Shown: piece by piece, positions 10,872-20,969 of the stretch
Numbering within the stretch: position 1 is the first letter of the stretch
How the letters are laid out: the number at the start of each line of letters is the position of its first letter
Assembly (NCBI GenBank): GCA_039583875.1
Contig: CM077165.1
Span: forward strand, 62,856,757-62,920,756
Direction of reading: 5' to 3'
Length of the DNA: 64,000 nt
Source: Platanthera guangdongensis
Lineage: Eukaryota; Streptophyta; Magnoliopsida; Asparagales; Orchidaceae
Program-made: the position numbers and the translations under genes
Notes under the pieces: model-generated
Database searches by the model: none
The model's input: the letters and a program-made list of their open reading frames with translations, nothing else
Told to the model about the DNA's origin: nothing

Positions 10872-13653
10872 TGTCACAACCCGCATTTCCTCAACGAGTA
10901 CATCGTATCAGAGCAAGAGGAATTACGGGTTATGATGCCACGTCGTGCAGGGGATAACTGCACACGCTCAGGCAACTCTTGACGCTCACATTATAAGATG
11001 AAATTCAACCGTTACATGCAGGAAAACTTTTGGATTAAATGGCCGTATCCCTCGGCCTTAGATAGTAAAATTGTCTTTGTACGCTGCGGAAAATAGGTTA
11101 GTTTACTTACGATGAGCTCCTATATGCAGTCTATAGTGATACTACTATAAGAACTCCTCTTTGTTTACGTCATTTGGAACATATGTTTTCGTTAAACAAA
11201 ACATGGATGCATGATATACAATAGTACATATCATTAGTCAAAATAGCTAATGCAACCTACTAGAAAACCATCCCAAAAGCAAGTACATATCGTTCCATCC
11301 AAGTGAGGTACATTAGCAGTCTAGTTCATATTTACACAAAGGAAAACCACCAATGGGCGCCAACAAGCTGACACGAACCCATTGGGGCACATGTATGTCT
11401 GTACAACAAAAAGAAGAACTACCTCGCTATGAATGCTCGGCTAGCTCCCAGGAAACGCCACCAACCAACCTAGCCGCTCAACCGGCTACAACCTGCACCT
11501 GAGGCATTCAAGAAAGAATACCTCAGCAATCAACCAAACTATACAAAAAGAGAGCATAAATGTCATAAGTTTTAACGAAGGGGCTTACCGACCCCACAGA
11601 GATGTTTCATCAAGTAACATGAGTGAACAAAACAAGTGGAAAACACACCACAATCCATGCCAAACGCACCAAGTGCGTACAAGTTCCTCATGTCCTGCTC
11701 AAACCGCAGGAGCAAAAGGCAAAACACATGTCCATTCCATCATTCATAGGCCAAGAAATTACGATACTAGTGAAGCATAAGCAGCGGTTAAGTTCAATTT
11801 CGCAAGGGTCTTACCGGTGGCGGCCCTAAAGTGGAACGCACCAAACAAAACCAGCCCAAATTGGGGCCAAAGTGGTCTCTCTAACCACAGAAACAAAACC
11901 CGGTGGCCACAGGCTGACACCACACCACCCCTTGCAAAATTCTCACACAAACGCTCCTGCCATGGTTCACAAATTCGCCTCGCAAAACGCCCCATAACCC
12001 AAGGTAACACGTTTCCTTTCATCGCCCTTACACACGACTATCAATTGCCAACGTATAGCATGATGAGCTTCATCACATAAAAAGAATCACACTCTTTGTA
12101 TCAAAATAAAATCACATGATAGGATTTGATTAACATGAGTACATAGACCACATATTTGGAACACAATCATATGCTTTTGATCAAGGAAAATCACCTCTCG
12201 TGATAGGGCAAATTAGCTACATGAATTAAGCTAGCATAGGGCAAATTGATAAGTACATGAATCACAAACCTAAACATGGGAGAGCAAAGTCGTTTAGCAT
12301 AATTAACGTAAGGAATTAGCTACTTTGAATTTAGCATAGGGGATTTTAGCATAGGGAATTAGCTAATTTGAATTTAGCCTAAGGAATTTAGCCTAAGGTA
12401 TTTAGCAGAGAACAAACAAGAGGAGGCATCATAATTTGAATCAAGAAGATCAACCTAAGCATAGGGGAATTGGAAAGACTAAGGATAATAAAGAAAAATT
12501 CAACACAAGATCTCAAGCTAGAAAAATGGAGAATTGAATCAAGTACGAAGATTGGCAAGGGTGGAGGACACCGCTTGCCTGAACCGAGGCGATGCCGCGA
12601 CGGCTGCTCTTTCTTTCCTTGCCTTTCTTGAGCCTTTCTCCCTTGTTTTCTCAAAGAGAATGAAGAAGAAGATGAAGAAGAAGAGGAAAATGAGAAGGAG
12701 GAATCCTTGCTTTGATTTCGGCCTATAAGAAAAGGAAGAAGAAGCTTCAGCCCTTGGATCCCAGCTGAAGGAATAGACGGCCACGATTCGGCCAAAAACA
12801 CTAAATTTGACTCGACACGGCCTCTGACACGGCCGTGTGCCAGGCCGTGTGCCTCAAGCGGTGGTCAATCGACTTATCCAAACCAGTGACACGCCCATGG
12901 GACACGCCCGTGTCATGGGCCGTGTCACCAACACGCCCTCAGACACGCCCGTGTCTGTGGCCGTGTGCCTGGTGAAAAAAATCCCAAAACATCCCGAGAC
13001 TTCACACGGCCTTGGACACGCCCGTGTCCCAGGCCGTGTGCCCAGGACACGCCCTGTGACACGCCCGTGTCACAGGCCGTGTGCAACTTCTCGACACTCG
13101 ACACCCAGTCTCGACGATCGTCGAGTAAAAGTCGCCGAGTACACGACACGGCCTTGGACACGGCCGTGTCCTTGGCCGTGTGCCTCCTCTCGACACATCG
13201 TCGAGCGCAAAAAAATTTGTCGAGACAAAGCCCGATCGTCGACACAACCTCGACACGCCCTGCGACACGGCCGTGTCGCAGGCCGTGTCAACTGACACGC
13301 CCTGGGACACACCCGTGTCCCAGGCCGTGTCACCCAAAAAAATTCCTGTTTTGAAAAATGTTTCTGTCTCATCCTATACCATTTTTGCCTTAAGAACTTT
13401 TTACCCTTTTTTTTGTTTCTTGAACCAGCAACTTATGTTGAGCAACATTCCCGGGCGCGAAAAAGTGCAAGCATTCCCTAAGAGGCCTCACCGAGTCCCT
13501 CATTTGGACTCCGGTTTGCTGGGGAATCGTGCAACTCGGCAACCAAAACAGCCACTCGCAAGCTCGCGGGAAAACCATGCTCGAACAACAGTCAAAGCCA
13601 ACGTAACGCCCGTCATGCGTACGTAATCAAACAAAAAAATCCGGGGCGTTACA
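10872..13653 (-). mobile_element. Tekay 3' LTR
   Basis: The minus strand starts TGTAACGCCCCGG at 13653 and ends GGGTTGTGACA at 10872. It is preceded by the polypurine tract at 13654-13668. Plus and minus ORFs across it are shadows of its repeats. Confidence 0.93.
12811..13333. repeat. GACACG(G/C)CCGTGTC palindrome array in Tekay LTR U3
   Basis: Many 12-14-nt palindromes of the type GACACGGCCGTGTC or GACACGCCCGTGTC alternate with half-sites such as aggccgtgt. Between them lie CTCGAC/GTCGAG motifs (13085-13260). The block sits 320-840 bp from the LTR 5' end, so in U3, upstream of the likely core promoter (minus strand, near 12725). The second LTR copy is at 25698-26221. Confidence 0.85.
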
Positions 13654-13668
13654 ATCACTCCCCCTAAC
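13654..13668 (-). promoter_or_regulatory. Tekay polypurine tract
   Basis: The minus strand reads TTAGGGGGAGTGAT just before the 3' LTR start. Confidence 0.75.
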
Positions 13669-13753
13669 AAAAAGTTTCGCCTCGAAACTTTTCACAAAAC
13701 CAAACACACAAACCAAAACATGAATCCAATCAAACACTAAATCACATACCAGC

Positions 13754-15290
13754 TTACGGGAACAAATGAGGGTGAGCCGCCCTCATCGTTGACTCGAGCT
13801 CCCACGTCGCGCTTTCCACATCCTGATTTTTCCATAGCACCTTGACCATAGGAAGCCTCTTTCTCCGCAACACGCGATCTTGGGAGTCCAATATCCGGAT
13901 GGGCATCTCCACATAAGAAAGATTTGGCGCCAATGGCGGCACCACATCCAACACTTGCGTGTCATGTCGCACACACTTGCGAAGTTGGCTAACATGAAAT
14001 ACGTCGTGAACACCAGGAAAGTTCACGAGTAATTCTATTTTGTAAGCGGATGCACCAACTCGCGCAAGAATCTTGAAGGGACCCACAAATCTTGGGTCTA
14101 ATTTGCGCTCCTTTCCAAACCTTTTAATGCCCACCATTGGGGAGACTTTCAAGAAAACAGAATCCCCCACCGCAAATTCTAATTCCGACCTTCGTCGGTT
14201 GACATACTTTTCATACCGCTCTTGGGCGATTCGGAGCTTCTCCCGAATAAGTCGTACTGCAACTTCCATATCCTCAAGCGCTTCTGGGCCCAACAAAGGC
14301 CGCTCGCCAACCTCAGTCCAAAAGAGGGGAGTCCGACATCGACGCCCATATAACGCTTCGAACGGAGCCATTTGCAAGCTTTCTTAATAGCTATTATTAT
14401 ACGCGAACTCCATAAGCCGCAAACGTTCATCCCATGCTCCGCCATATTCAAGAATGTAACATCGAATCATGTCTTCTACAATTTGGTTTACTCGTTCTGT
14501 TTGGCCATTCGTTTGAGGGTGGTAAGCAGTGGAATACCGTAAATCTGTTCCCAAACCCTCTTGTAGACTCTTCCAGAAACGAGAAGTAAATCGGGAATCT
14601 CTGTCTGATATGATATTAACTGGCACACCATGCAGTCAGATGATCTCGTTCAAATAGAGCTCCGCTATTGTTTTCATCGGGTAGTTGACCTTAAAGGGTA
14701 TGAAATGAGCACACTTGGTCAACCTATCCACGATCACCCACACGGAGTCATGTCCTCGGGGAGATCTTGGTAAACCGGTAATAAAATCCATTGAGATGCT
14801 TTCCCACTTCCAGGTTGGAATCTCCAATGGTGTCAAATTGCCACCAGGCTTCCCATGATCAGCTTTCACCCGCTTGCAGGTATGACATTCTGAGACAAAT
14901 TGCGCTATATCTCTTTTCATTCCATACCACCAGACAATTTGTTTCAAATCACGGTACATTTTTGTTGAGCCTGGATGGTAGGCCATACTTGCGCCGTGTG
15001 CTTCCTTACACACCATCTCGCGAATATCCCCAACCGCGGGAATACAAAATCGTCCACGATACTTTAACATGCCTGCACCATCAATCGCAAAATCTGGTAA
15101 TTCATCCTTTTCCGTCCGAAGAAATAGATGTACAAGATCAGGATCATCTTTTTGATGTTGTCTTGCAAGCACCAGCCATGACGGTTCTTCTATTGCCGAA
15201 TGACTTTGCGGATCATATTTGCCCACCGCAATATCCATCAATAGAAATTCCTCTACAAGACGGTCGACGAAAAGATGAAATACTTTCCCC
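13754..15290 (-). pseudogene. Tekay integrase with C-terminal chromodomain
   Basis: The integrase inserts the cDNA copy into the genome. The zinc-binding region reads H(X)nH then CHTCKR (about 14960-14860). Core catalytic residues are visible: D in 'SMDFITGLP', D in 'ISDRDSRF', E in 'GQTERVNQ'. The C-terminal region has the GPFKIL block and a chromodomain-like end ('VKVLWKN...SATWELES'), the Tekay hallmark thought to guide integration into heterochromatin. Stops in phase at 14636-14638 (TGA) and 14384-14386 (TAA) break the protein; no frameshift is seen in this part. The copy cannot encode a full-length enzyme. Confidence 0.9.
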
Positions 15291-16410
15291 GTCTTCCGAC
15301 TCAAAGCATCGGCTACAACATTCGCTTTCCCCGGATGATACTGAATGTCCACATCATAATCCGCTACATATTCAAGCCATCGCCGTTGGCGCAAATTCAG
15401 TTCTTTCTGCGTGAAGACGTACTTTAAACTTTTATGATCTGTAAAGATTTTACACTGTGCACCATATAGCAAGTGTCTCCACAACTTCAATGCAAATATC
15501 ACCGCTGCAAACTCCAAATCATGCGTTGGGTAATTCTTTTCATGAATTTTCAACTGCCGAGACCCATACGCAATCACCTTTTTGTCTTGCATTAACACAC
15601 ATCCAAGTCCAACGTGCGACGCATCCACAAACACTTCATAATCTTTTCCTTCTGTTGGCAAGATTAACACAGGAGCGGTACATAATCGATGTTTGAGTTC
15701 CAGGAAGGAGGTCTCACACTTGTCATTCTATTCAAATGCCACATTATTCTGGGTTAATCGAGTCAAAGGTGCGGCCAACGTCGCAAATCCGTCGACAAAT
15801 CTGCGATAATAGCCGGCTAAGCCCAAGAAGCTTCGAATCTCCTTGGGTGTTTCCGGTCTTCTCCATTCCATAACCGCAGAAATCTTTTCGGGATCCACTG
15901 AAATACCATGTTGAGTAATAACATGTCCCAGGAAGGCAACTTGCGGCAACCAAAATTCACATTTGCTTAGTTTGGCGAATAATCGTTGGTCTCGCAACGT
16001 GGCCAATACCAATCGCAGATGCTGTTCATGTTCCTCAGCACTGCGGGAGTAAATAAGAACATCATCAATAAACACCACCACAAATTTATCCAAATAGTCC
16101 TTGAACACCCTGTTCATCAGATCCATAAAAGCTGATGGTGCATTGGTCAATCCAAACGACATCACAAGGAATTCAAAATGACCATGTCGTGATCGAAACG
16201 CAGTCCGCGGAATATCCGACTCCCGGACCTTGAGCTGATGATAGCCCGAGCGGAGATCAATCTTCGAAAATACAGAACTGCCACGCAGTTGATCAAACAA
16301 ATCATCAATTCTTGGCAGTGGGTACTTATTTTTAATCGTCACCTTGTTCAATTCCCGGTAATCGATGCAAAGCCGCATCGACCCATCTTTCTTCTTCACA
16401 AATAACACCG
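15291..16410 (-). pseudogene. Tekay reverse transcriptase and RNase H
   Basis: The reverse transcriptase copies element RNA to DNA. Visible RT motifs are [33 protein letters not shown], the [12 protein letters not shown] block and the catalytic [10 protein letters not shown] (about 16070). RNase H follows with [10 protein letters not shown], an HDLE block and TDHKSLKY. The RT frame starts one nucleotide out of phase with the protease because of a 1-nt deletion near 16410. A TAG at 15728-15730 separates RT from RNase H; the frame then continues. Confidence 0.9.
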
Positions 16411-17127
16411 GTCACCCCAAGGTGAGGAACTCGGCCTGATAAACCCTTTTGCCAATAAGTCATCCAACTGGGTACGTAACTCTGCTAGCTCACGCGGGGC
16501 CATCCTGTACGGCGCTTTCGCAATAGGTCGCGTAGCCGGTTCCAAATCAATAACGAACTCAACATCAGGATCAGGGGGGAGACCAGGAAGATCAGTAGGA
16601 AAAACATCTGGGAAGTCACGCACAACCGGAATCTCCTCTACACGCGGCAAAACAACACTAGTCCCCACAACGGAGACAAAACAAGCAAAACAGTCGGAAA
16701 CAAACAACGTCTGAACACATACCGCCGAAATCCCTGGAGAATCCTGACACGAATCACCATACACACTTCCTGGCTGACCATCATCCTTGATGAAATCCAA
16801 GCGCTTTCCTCTGCACTGGATGACGGCATCATAACGGGCTAACCAGTCCATGCCCAGAATGACGTCAAAATCGTCCAAATTGATCACCTTGCAATCAACT
16901 CTTGCTATGAAATCCCCCAACAAAATGAGACAATCAAGAAGACCCCAGTTAGCCACCACAGAAGCGCCGGAAGGAAATTTCACCAAAAACGCATTCCCCA
17001 CTCGCTCGGGTGTCAAATGATATCGATCCAGAAAGGTTCGAGCCACAAATGAATGGGTCGCGCCAGAATCAAAGAGAACACGCGCCCAACGGTTCTTTAC
17101 CTTAAAGGTTCCTATAAGGTATGTATG
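16411..17127 (-). pseudogene. Tekay aspartic protease region
   Basis: An LFDSGATHSFV active-site motif (about 17080-17050) is followed by the retropepsin fold with the second conserved block DVILGMDWL. Next comes the linker into RT (DLPGLPPDPDVEF...). It is in phase with gag but separated from it by a TAG at 17128-17130. At its downstream end (about 16410) a single-base deletion shifts the frame before RT. Confidence 0.88.
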
Positions 17128-18405
17128 CTATGCTAAGAACGACACATAAAAGGCATACACAAAACGAGAACCAGAGGAATGAATCGAACCTGAAATAACC
17201 TGAGGTGATGTCTGCGCTTCCTCTGACGAGACCACATTCAACTTTCCTTTGCCTTTGTCCAAGCGCGGAGGCGGAGGCAAAGCCTGGAGTGGTGCGGGTT
17301 GCAACACAGCTTGAACCTGTGGGCACCTTGCGCGAAGATGTCCTGGTCTGCCACACTGGAAGCATACCTTGTCTTTGGCCCAACAGCGGCTCACATCATG
17401 ACCTCTTCTCCCACAAAATGTACACTCCAAATCTCTGGTTGGTGCACCTTGAATGGCGTGCACCTGCTCCTTCTTTTGCATTCCCAACCGCTTGAAACAT
17501 TTTTCAAACGGGTGACCGGCTCGGCCACAGAAGCTACATAGTTCCTTCTTCTTCTTTACGTCTGACTCGTGGGACATTTTCTCTCCCACAAGCTGTCTCT
17601 TGCCCTGCCTCATCTGCTGCCCTCTTTGTTTGGCATTTTCGATAGCTTCTACCTTCAACGCCGCCTCAACCACCGTGGTGTAACTTGTCGCTCCATAAGC
17701 ACTTGCGAACTGCTGAACGTCGCTACGGAGGCCGCCAAGAAATCTCTTTACTCGGTCAGCTTCTGTAGTCACCAAGCTCGGAGCGAACCGACTTAATTTG
17801 CTAAACTCGATTTCATACTCACTCACTGTGAGTTTCCTCTGCTTCAAGTACAAGAAGTCATTCATCAGGCGGTCCCGTTCCACTGCCGGTAGAAACTTGC
17901 GCTGTACTAGTTCTTTAAACACTTCCCACGAACAGCCCGCCCCTAGTCCTTCCTTTTCGCGTAACCACCAACCTTTCGCCAACCCTTTCAGTTGATAGGC
18001 AGCAAGCATCACCTTCTGGTCCTCAGTCACACCAGCATACACAAACATTTCTTCCAATGTAATCACCCAATCATCCAAGATTACGAAGTCTGCTTTTCCA
18101 TCATACGTCGGTGGTCCAAGTCGCTGAAACTGCGAGATGAAAGTCATCGCAGGAGGAACCACAACTGGGGGTGTCACTGCCACGGAAGGAGTCGAACTAG
18201 TGGGGCCTCTAACCGTCTCTTGTCCTCTTGGTGCCAGCCCAGACATAGCGGATGACATAGCTTGAAGCTGGGACTGCACTTCCTGCACCTGCCTCGTCAA
18301 AGCCTCATTACTTTGGCGAAGACTATCTATCAGCGCATTATTCTGCGCGCCCGAAGACTCACCCTCGGATTGGGGAGTTTGCCTTGTCACTGGACGCTTC
18401 AACAT
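17128..18405 (-). CDS. gag: Tekay Gag protein, 425 codons
   Basis: Gag forms the virus-like particle around element RNA. The start is ATG at 18405. A Gln/Ser-rich coiled-coil-like N-terminus (about residues 25-55) is followed by the retrotransposon gag domain (about 90-240, with the FLQRKFLP-type block and L-x-Q-x-xLTVSEYExEF). Three CX2CX4HX4C zinc knuckles follow at about residues 290-370 (CSFC, CTFC, CFQC), where one is usual. The frame is open and ends at TAG 17128-17130, where read-through into protease would be expected in an intact Gag-Pol. Gag itself looks intact. Confidence 0.9.
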   Translation of the reverse strand: MLKRPVTRQTPQSEGESSGAQNNALIDSLRQSNEALTRQVQEVQSQLQAMSSAMSGLAPRGQETVRGPTSSTPSVAVTPPVVVPPAMTFISQFQRLGPPTYDGKADFVILDDWVITLEEMFVYAGVTEDQKVMLAAYQLKGLAKGWWLREKEGLGAGCSWEVFKELVQRKFLPAVERDRLMNDFLYLKQRKLTVSEYEIEFSKLSRFAPSLVTTEADRVKRFLGGLRSDVQQFASAYGATSYTTVVEAALKVEAIENAKQRGQQMRQGKRQLVGEKMSHESDVKKKKELCSFCGRAGHPFEKCFKRLGMQKKEQVHAIQGAPTRDLECTFCGRRGHDVSRCWAKDKVCFQCGRPGHLRARCPQVQAVLQPAPLQALPPPPRLDKGKGKLNVVSSEEAQTSPQVISGSIHSSGSRFVYAFYVSFLA

Positions 18406-19040
18406 CCTATAACACGTTCACTCTTATCAAGCTCAAGCCCAACAAAACACACAACGGCTATGTACAGACCATACATCAAGAAATATGAACATCAACTGCT
18501 AACTTGCTTTGGGCGTTTGAGGATGATGGTATGCCTAACCTAAAGATGACTCACCGTCATCCCACTAACTTGTGCCTAAACCATGAATGCATGACTATCG
18601 TTGACCCAAAACCATGTGTGTACAGGTGTCATCATGTACGTCTTAGCTTGGCACGTTGTGCTCATGCAATGTTATGTTATGCGTGTTGTGCTATGCATTC
18701 TAGAAAAGGCCTTAATGCATGCCATGAGCGGTCGTACGCATCACAATGCTATGCATCCCATACTACATAGCATTGCATGCAACGAAGAAAAGAAAACGTG
18801 CTAGTCGCATTCATGTGGTGAGGTTATGCATCCCATACTACATAACCCTCACATGTTGCCCCTATGGTGGATCCATATACAACCACATATTATGCATCCC
18901 ATACTACATAATATGCCCGGTATACTTCTGTTCATGCCATGAGTGTAGTGTACGTGCTTCGGCCAAGACATACTGATGGCACCTCGGTGTGTGTATGAGA
19001 TGATGCTGAGTTTGCCCGACCAATAGTCAAGCAAACCTCC
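18406..19040 (-). other. Tekay 5' untranslated leader
   Basis: About 630 nt between PBS and gag start with no credible ORF. It contains the hairpin trio described separately. Confidence 0.8.
18744..18915 (-). ncRNA. Three hairpins with identical 12-nt loops in Tekay leader
   Basis: Stems lie at 18744-18753/18766-18775 (10 bp, perfect), about 18812-18828/18841-18855 (with a small bulge) and 18886-18894/18907-18915 (9 bp, perfect). Each encloses the same loop, catcccatacta on the plus strand (tagtatgggatg in the element RNA). Stem sequences differ but each is self-complementary. They lie 140-310 nt downstream of the PBS and 340 nt before gag, where packaging or dimerisation signals are found in retroelements. 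Confidence 0.65.
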
Positions 19041-19051
19041 CTCTGATACCA
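19041..19051 (-). promoter_or_regulatory. Tekay primer-binding site (initiator Met-tRNA)
   Basis: The minus strand reads TGGTATCAGAG, complementary to the 3' end of plant initiator Met-tRNA, two bases after the 5' LTR end. Confidence 0.9.
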
Positions 19052-19873
19052 ACTGTCACAACCCGCATTTCCTCAACGAGTACATCGTATCAGATCAAGA
19101 GGAATTACGGGTTATGATGCCACGTCGTGCAGGGGATAACTGCACACGCTCAGGCAACTCTTGACGCTCACATTATAAGATGAAATTCAACCGTTACATG
19201 CAGGAAAACTTTTGGATTAAATGGCCGTATCCCTCGGCCTTAGATAGTAAAATTGTCTTTGTACGCTGCGGAAAATAGGTTAGTTTACTTACGATGAGCT
19301 CCTATATGCAGTCTATAGTGATACTACTATAAGAACTCCTCTTTGTTTACGTCATTTGGAACATATGTTTTCGTTAAACAAAACATGGATGCATGATATA
19401 CAATAGTACATATCATTAGTCAAAATAGCTAATGCAACCTACTAGAAAACCATCCCAAAAGCAAGTACATATCGTTCCATCCAAGTGAGGTACATTAGCA
19501 GTCTAGTTCATATTTACACAAAGGAAAACCACCAATGGGCGCCAACAAGCTGACACGAACCCATTGGGGCACATGTATGTCTGTACAACAAAAAGAAGAA
19601 CTACCTCGCTATGAATGCTCGGCTAGCTCCCAGGAAACGCCACCAACCAACCTAGCCGCTCAACCGGCTACAACCTGCACCTGAGGCATTCAAGAAAGAA
19701 TACCTCAGCAATCAACCAAACTATACAAAAAGAGAGCATAAATGTCATAAGTTTTAACGAAGGGGCTTACCGACCCCACAGAGATGTTTCATCAAGTAAC
19801 ATGAGTGAACAAAACAAGTGGAAAACACACCACAATCCATGCCAAACGCACCAAGTGCGTACAAGTTCCTCAT

Positions 19874-20254
19874 TGTTGAAGTTGGTGACCGGGCGGTCTG
19901 GCGGTTTGTCTTGGCGGGTTGAAGACCGCGCGGTCTGGCGGTTTGTCTCAGTCGGCTTGGAGACCGGGCGGTCTGGCGGTCTACCCTGGCAGTTTCTCTT
20001 CCTCTCTGGTGGTAGCCGTGCGGTTAGCCCTGCTGTCTAACCGCGCGGCTTGTGCGGTTTGTTTTGTATAGTCCGCTTGTCCTGTAAATTATAGTCTCAC
20101 ATCTCTTATTTGTATTCTCTCATCTCTCCTCCATTCTATATAAAGGAGGGCATACCTTTATAATAGATATCTTGTTTGGATAATAAAATTTCAATTATTC
20201 AAAAGTTTATTCGCTTGTTCTCTACTTTTCGCTTCTTGTCTCTACTTTCTAACA
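19874..20254 (+). mobile_element. Copia 5' LTR (381 bp)
   Basis: It starts tgttgaagttgg and ends ctttctaaca. Near the start are the palindrome AGACCGCGCGGTCT (19923-19936) and two near-palindromes gaccgggcggtc. A TATA box (tatataaa) lies near 20136. Confidence 0.93.
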
Positions 20255-20266
20255 TGGTATCAGAGG
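20255..20266 (+). promoter_or_regulatory. Copia primer-binding site (initiator Met-tRNA)
   Basis: TGGTATCAGAGG directly follows the 5' LTR. Confidence 0.92.
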
Positions 20267-20969
20267 ACACGGTCATTTCCTCCTGATTCTGTGTGCCCTC
20301 TGTTGTTCGCGACCTGTTTTCCGCGTTCTGCGACTTGATTCGCGGCTTGCCCTCTCTTCTATCCGCGCGGCTTGTTTCTATCCGCGCGGCTTGTTTCTGT
20401 CCGCCGCCCAGTTCGCGCGGCTTGCTTCTTCTTGGTTCTCTTCTCCTACTACTCTTTGTCGTAGCGACCTGTTTCGTTGTCGCCGCGCTCCTTGTTCTTT
20501 CTTGCCTCTCCGACTTCCTAGTCGTTGCGGTCTGTCTCTGTCCGCGTGTCTTGTCTCTATACTCGCGGTTTGCTGCTGTGATCTGCCTGACCGTGCGGGT
20601 TGTTCCTTTTTCACCCGCATCTTGGTCGCGGTCACCTGCTCTTCTCTTCTCTTCTGTTCGCTCGGTCTTCTCAGTCCGCGCGACCTCTTCCCCGCTGGAC
20701 CTTTGCCTGCTTTTTCGCCGCTTTCTTCTTGTTGCCTTCTACCCGCTCCTGCTTGCTAGTCGCCTCGGCCTCATCTTTGGCCGTGCGACTTGTTCTCCTC
20801 TGTTCGCCCGACTTTTTCAGGTCGTGCGACTTCTTTCCCTCTACTTTGCTCGGCTTCTTGGAAGCGGCCTTTCTAGCCGCCCGACCTATTTTCTGGTCGC
20901 CCTGCTTGGTGCTCTATTCTCTTCTCGCGGCTTGTTCTTCTCGTCGCGGTTTGCTACTCTCTTGCTTCC
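20267..20969 (+). other. C/T-rich leader replacing gag in the copia element
   Basis: About 700 nt of A-poor sequence with repeated 'cgcgcggcttg' units (for example 20364-20430). It is open in several frames only because stop codons need A. No gag domain or zinc knuckle is visible in any frame. Confidence 0.75.

Noticed and set aside
12837..13354. Overlapping ORFs on both strands across the Tekay palindrome array (copies at 25724-26260)
   Set aside because: The repeating RVxGRV / DTAVSQAV peptides are translations of the palindrome in different frames. They are by-products, not proteins.
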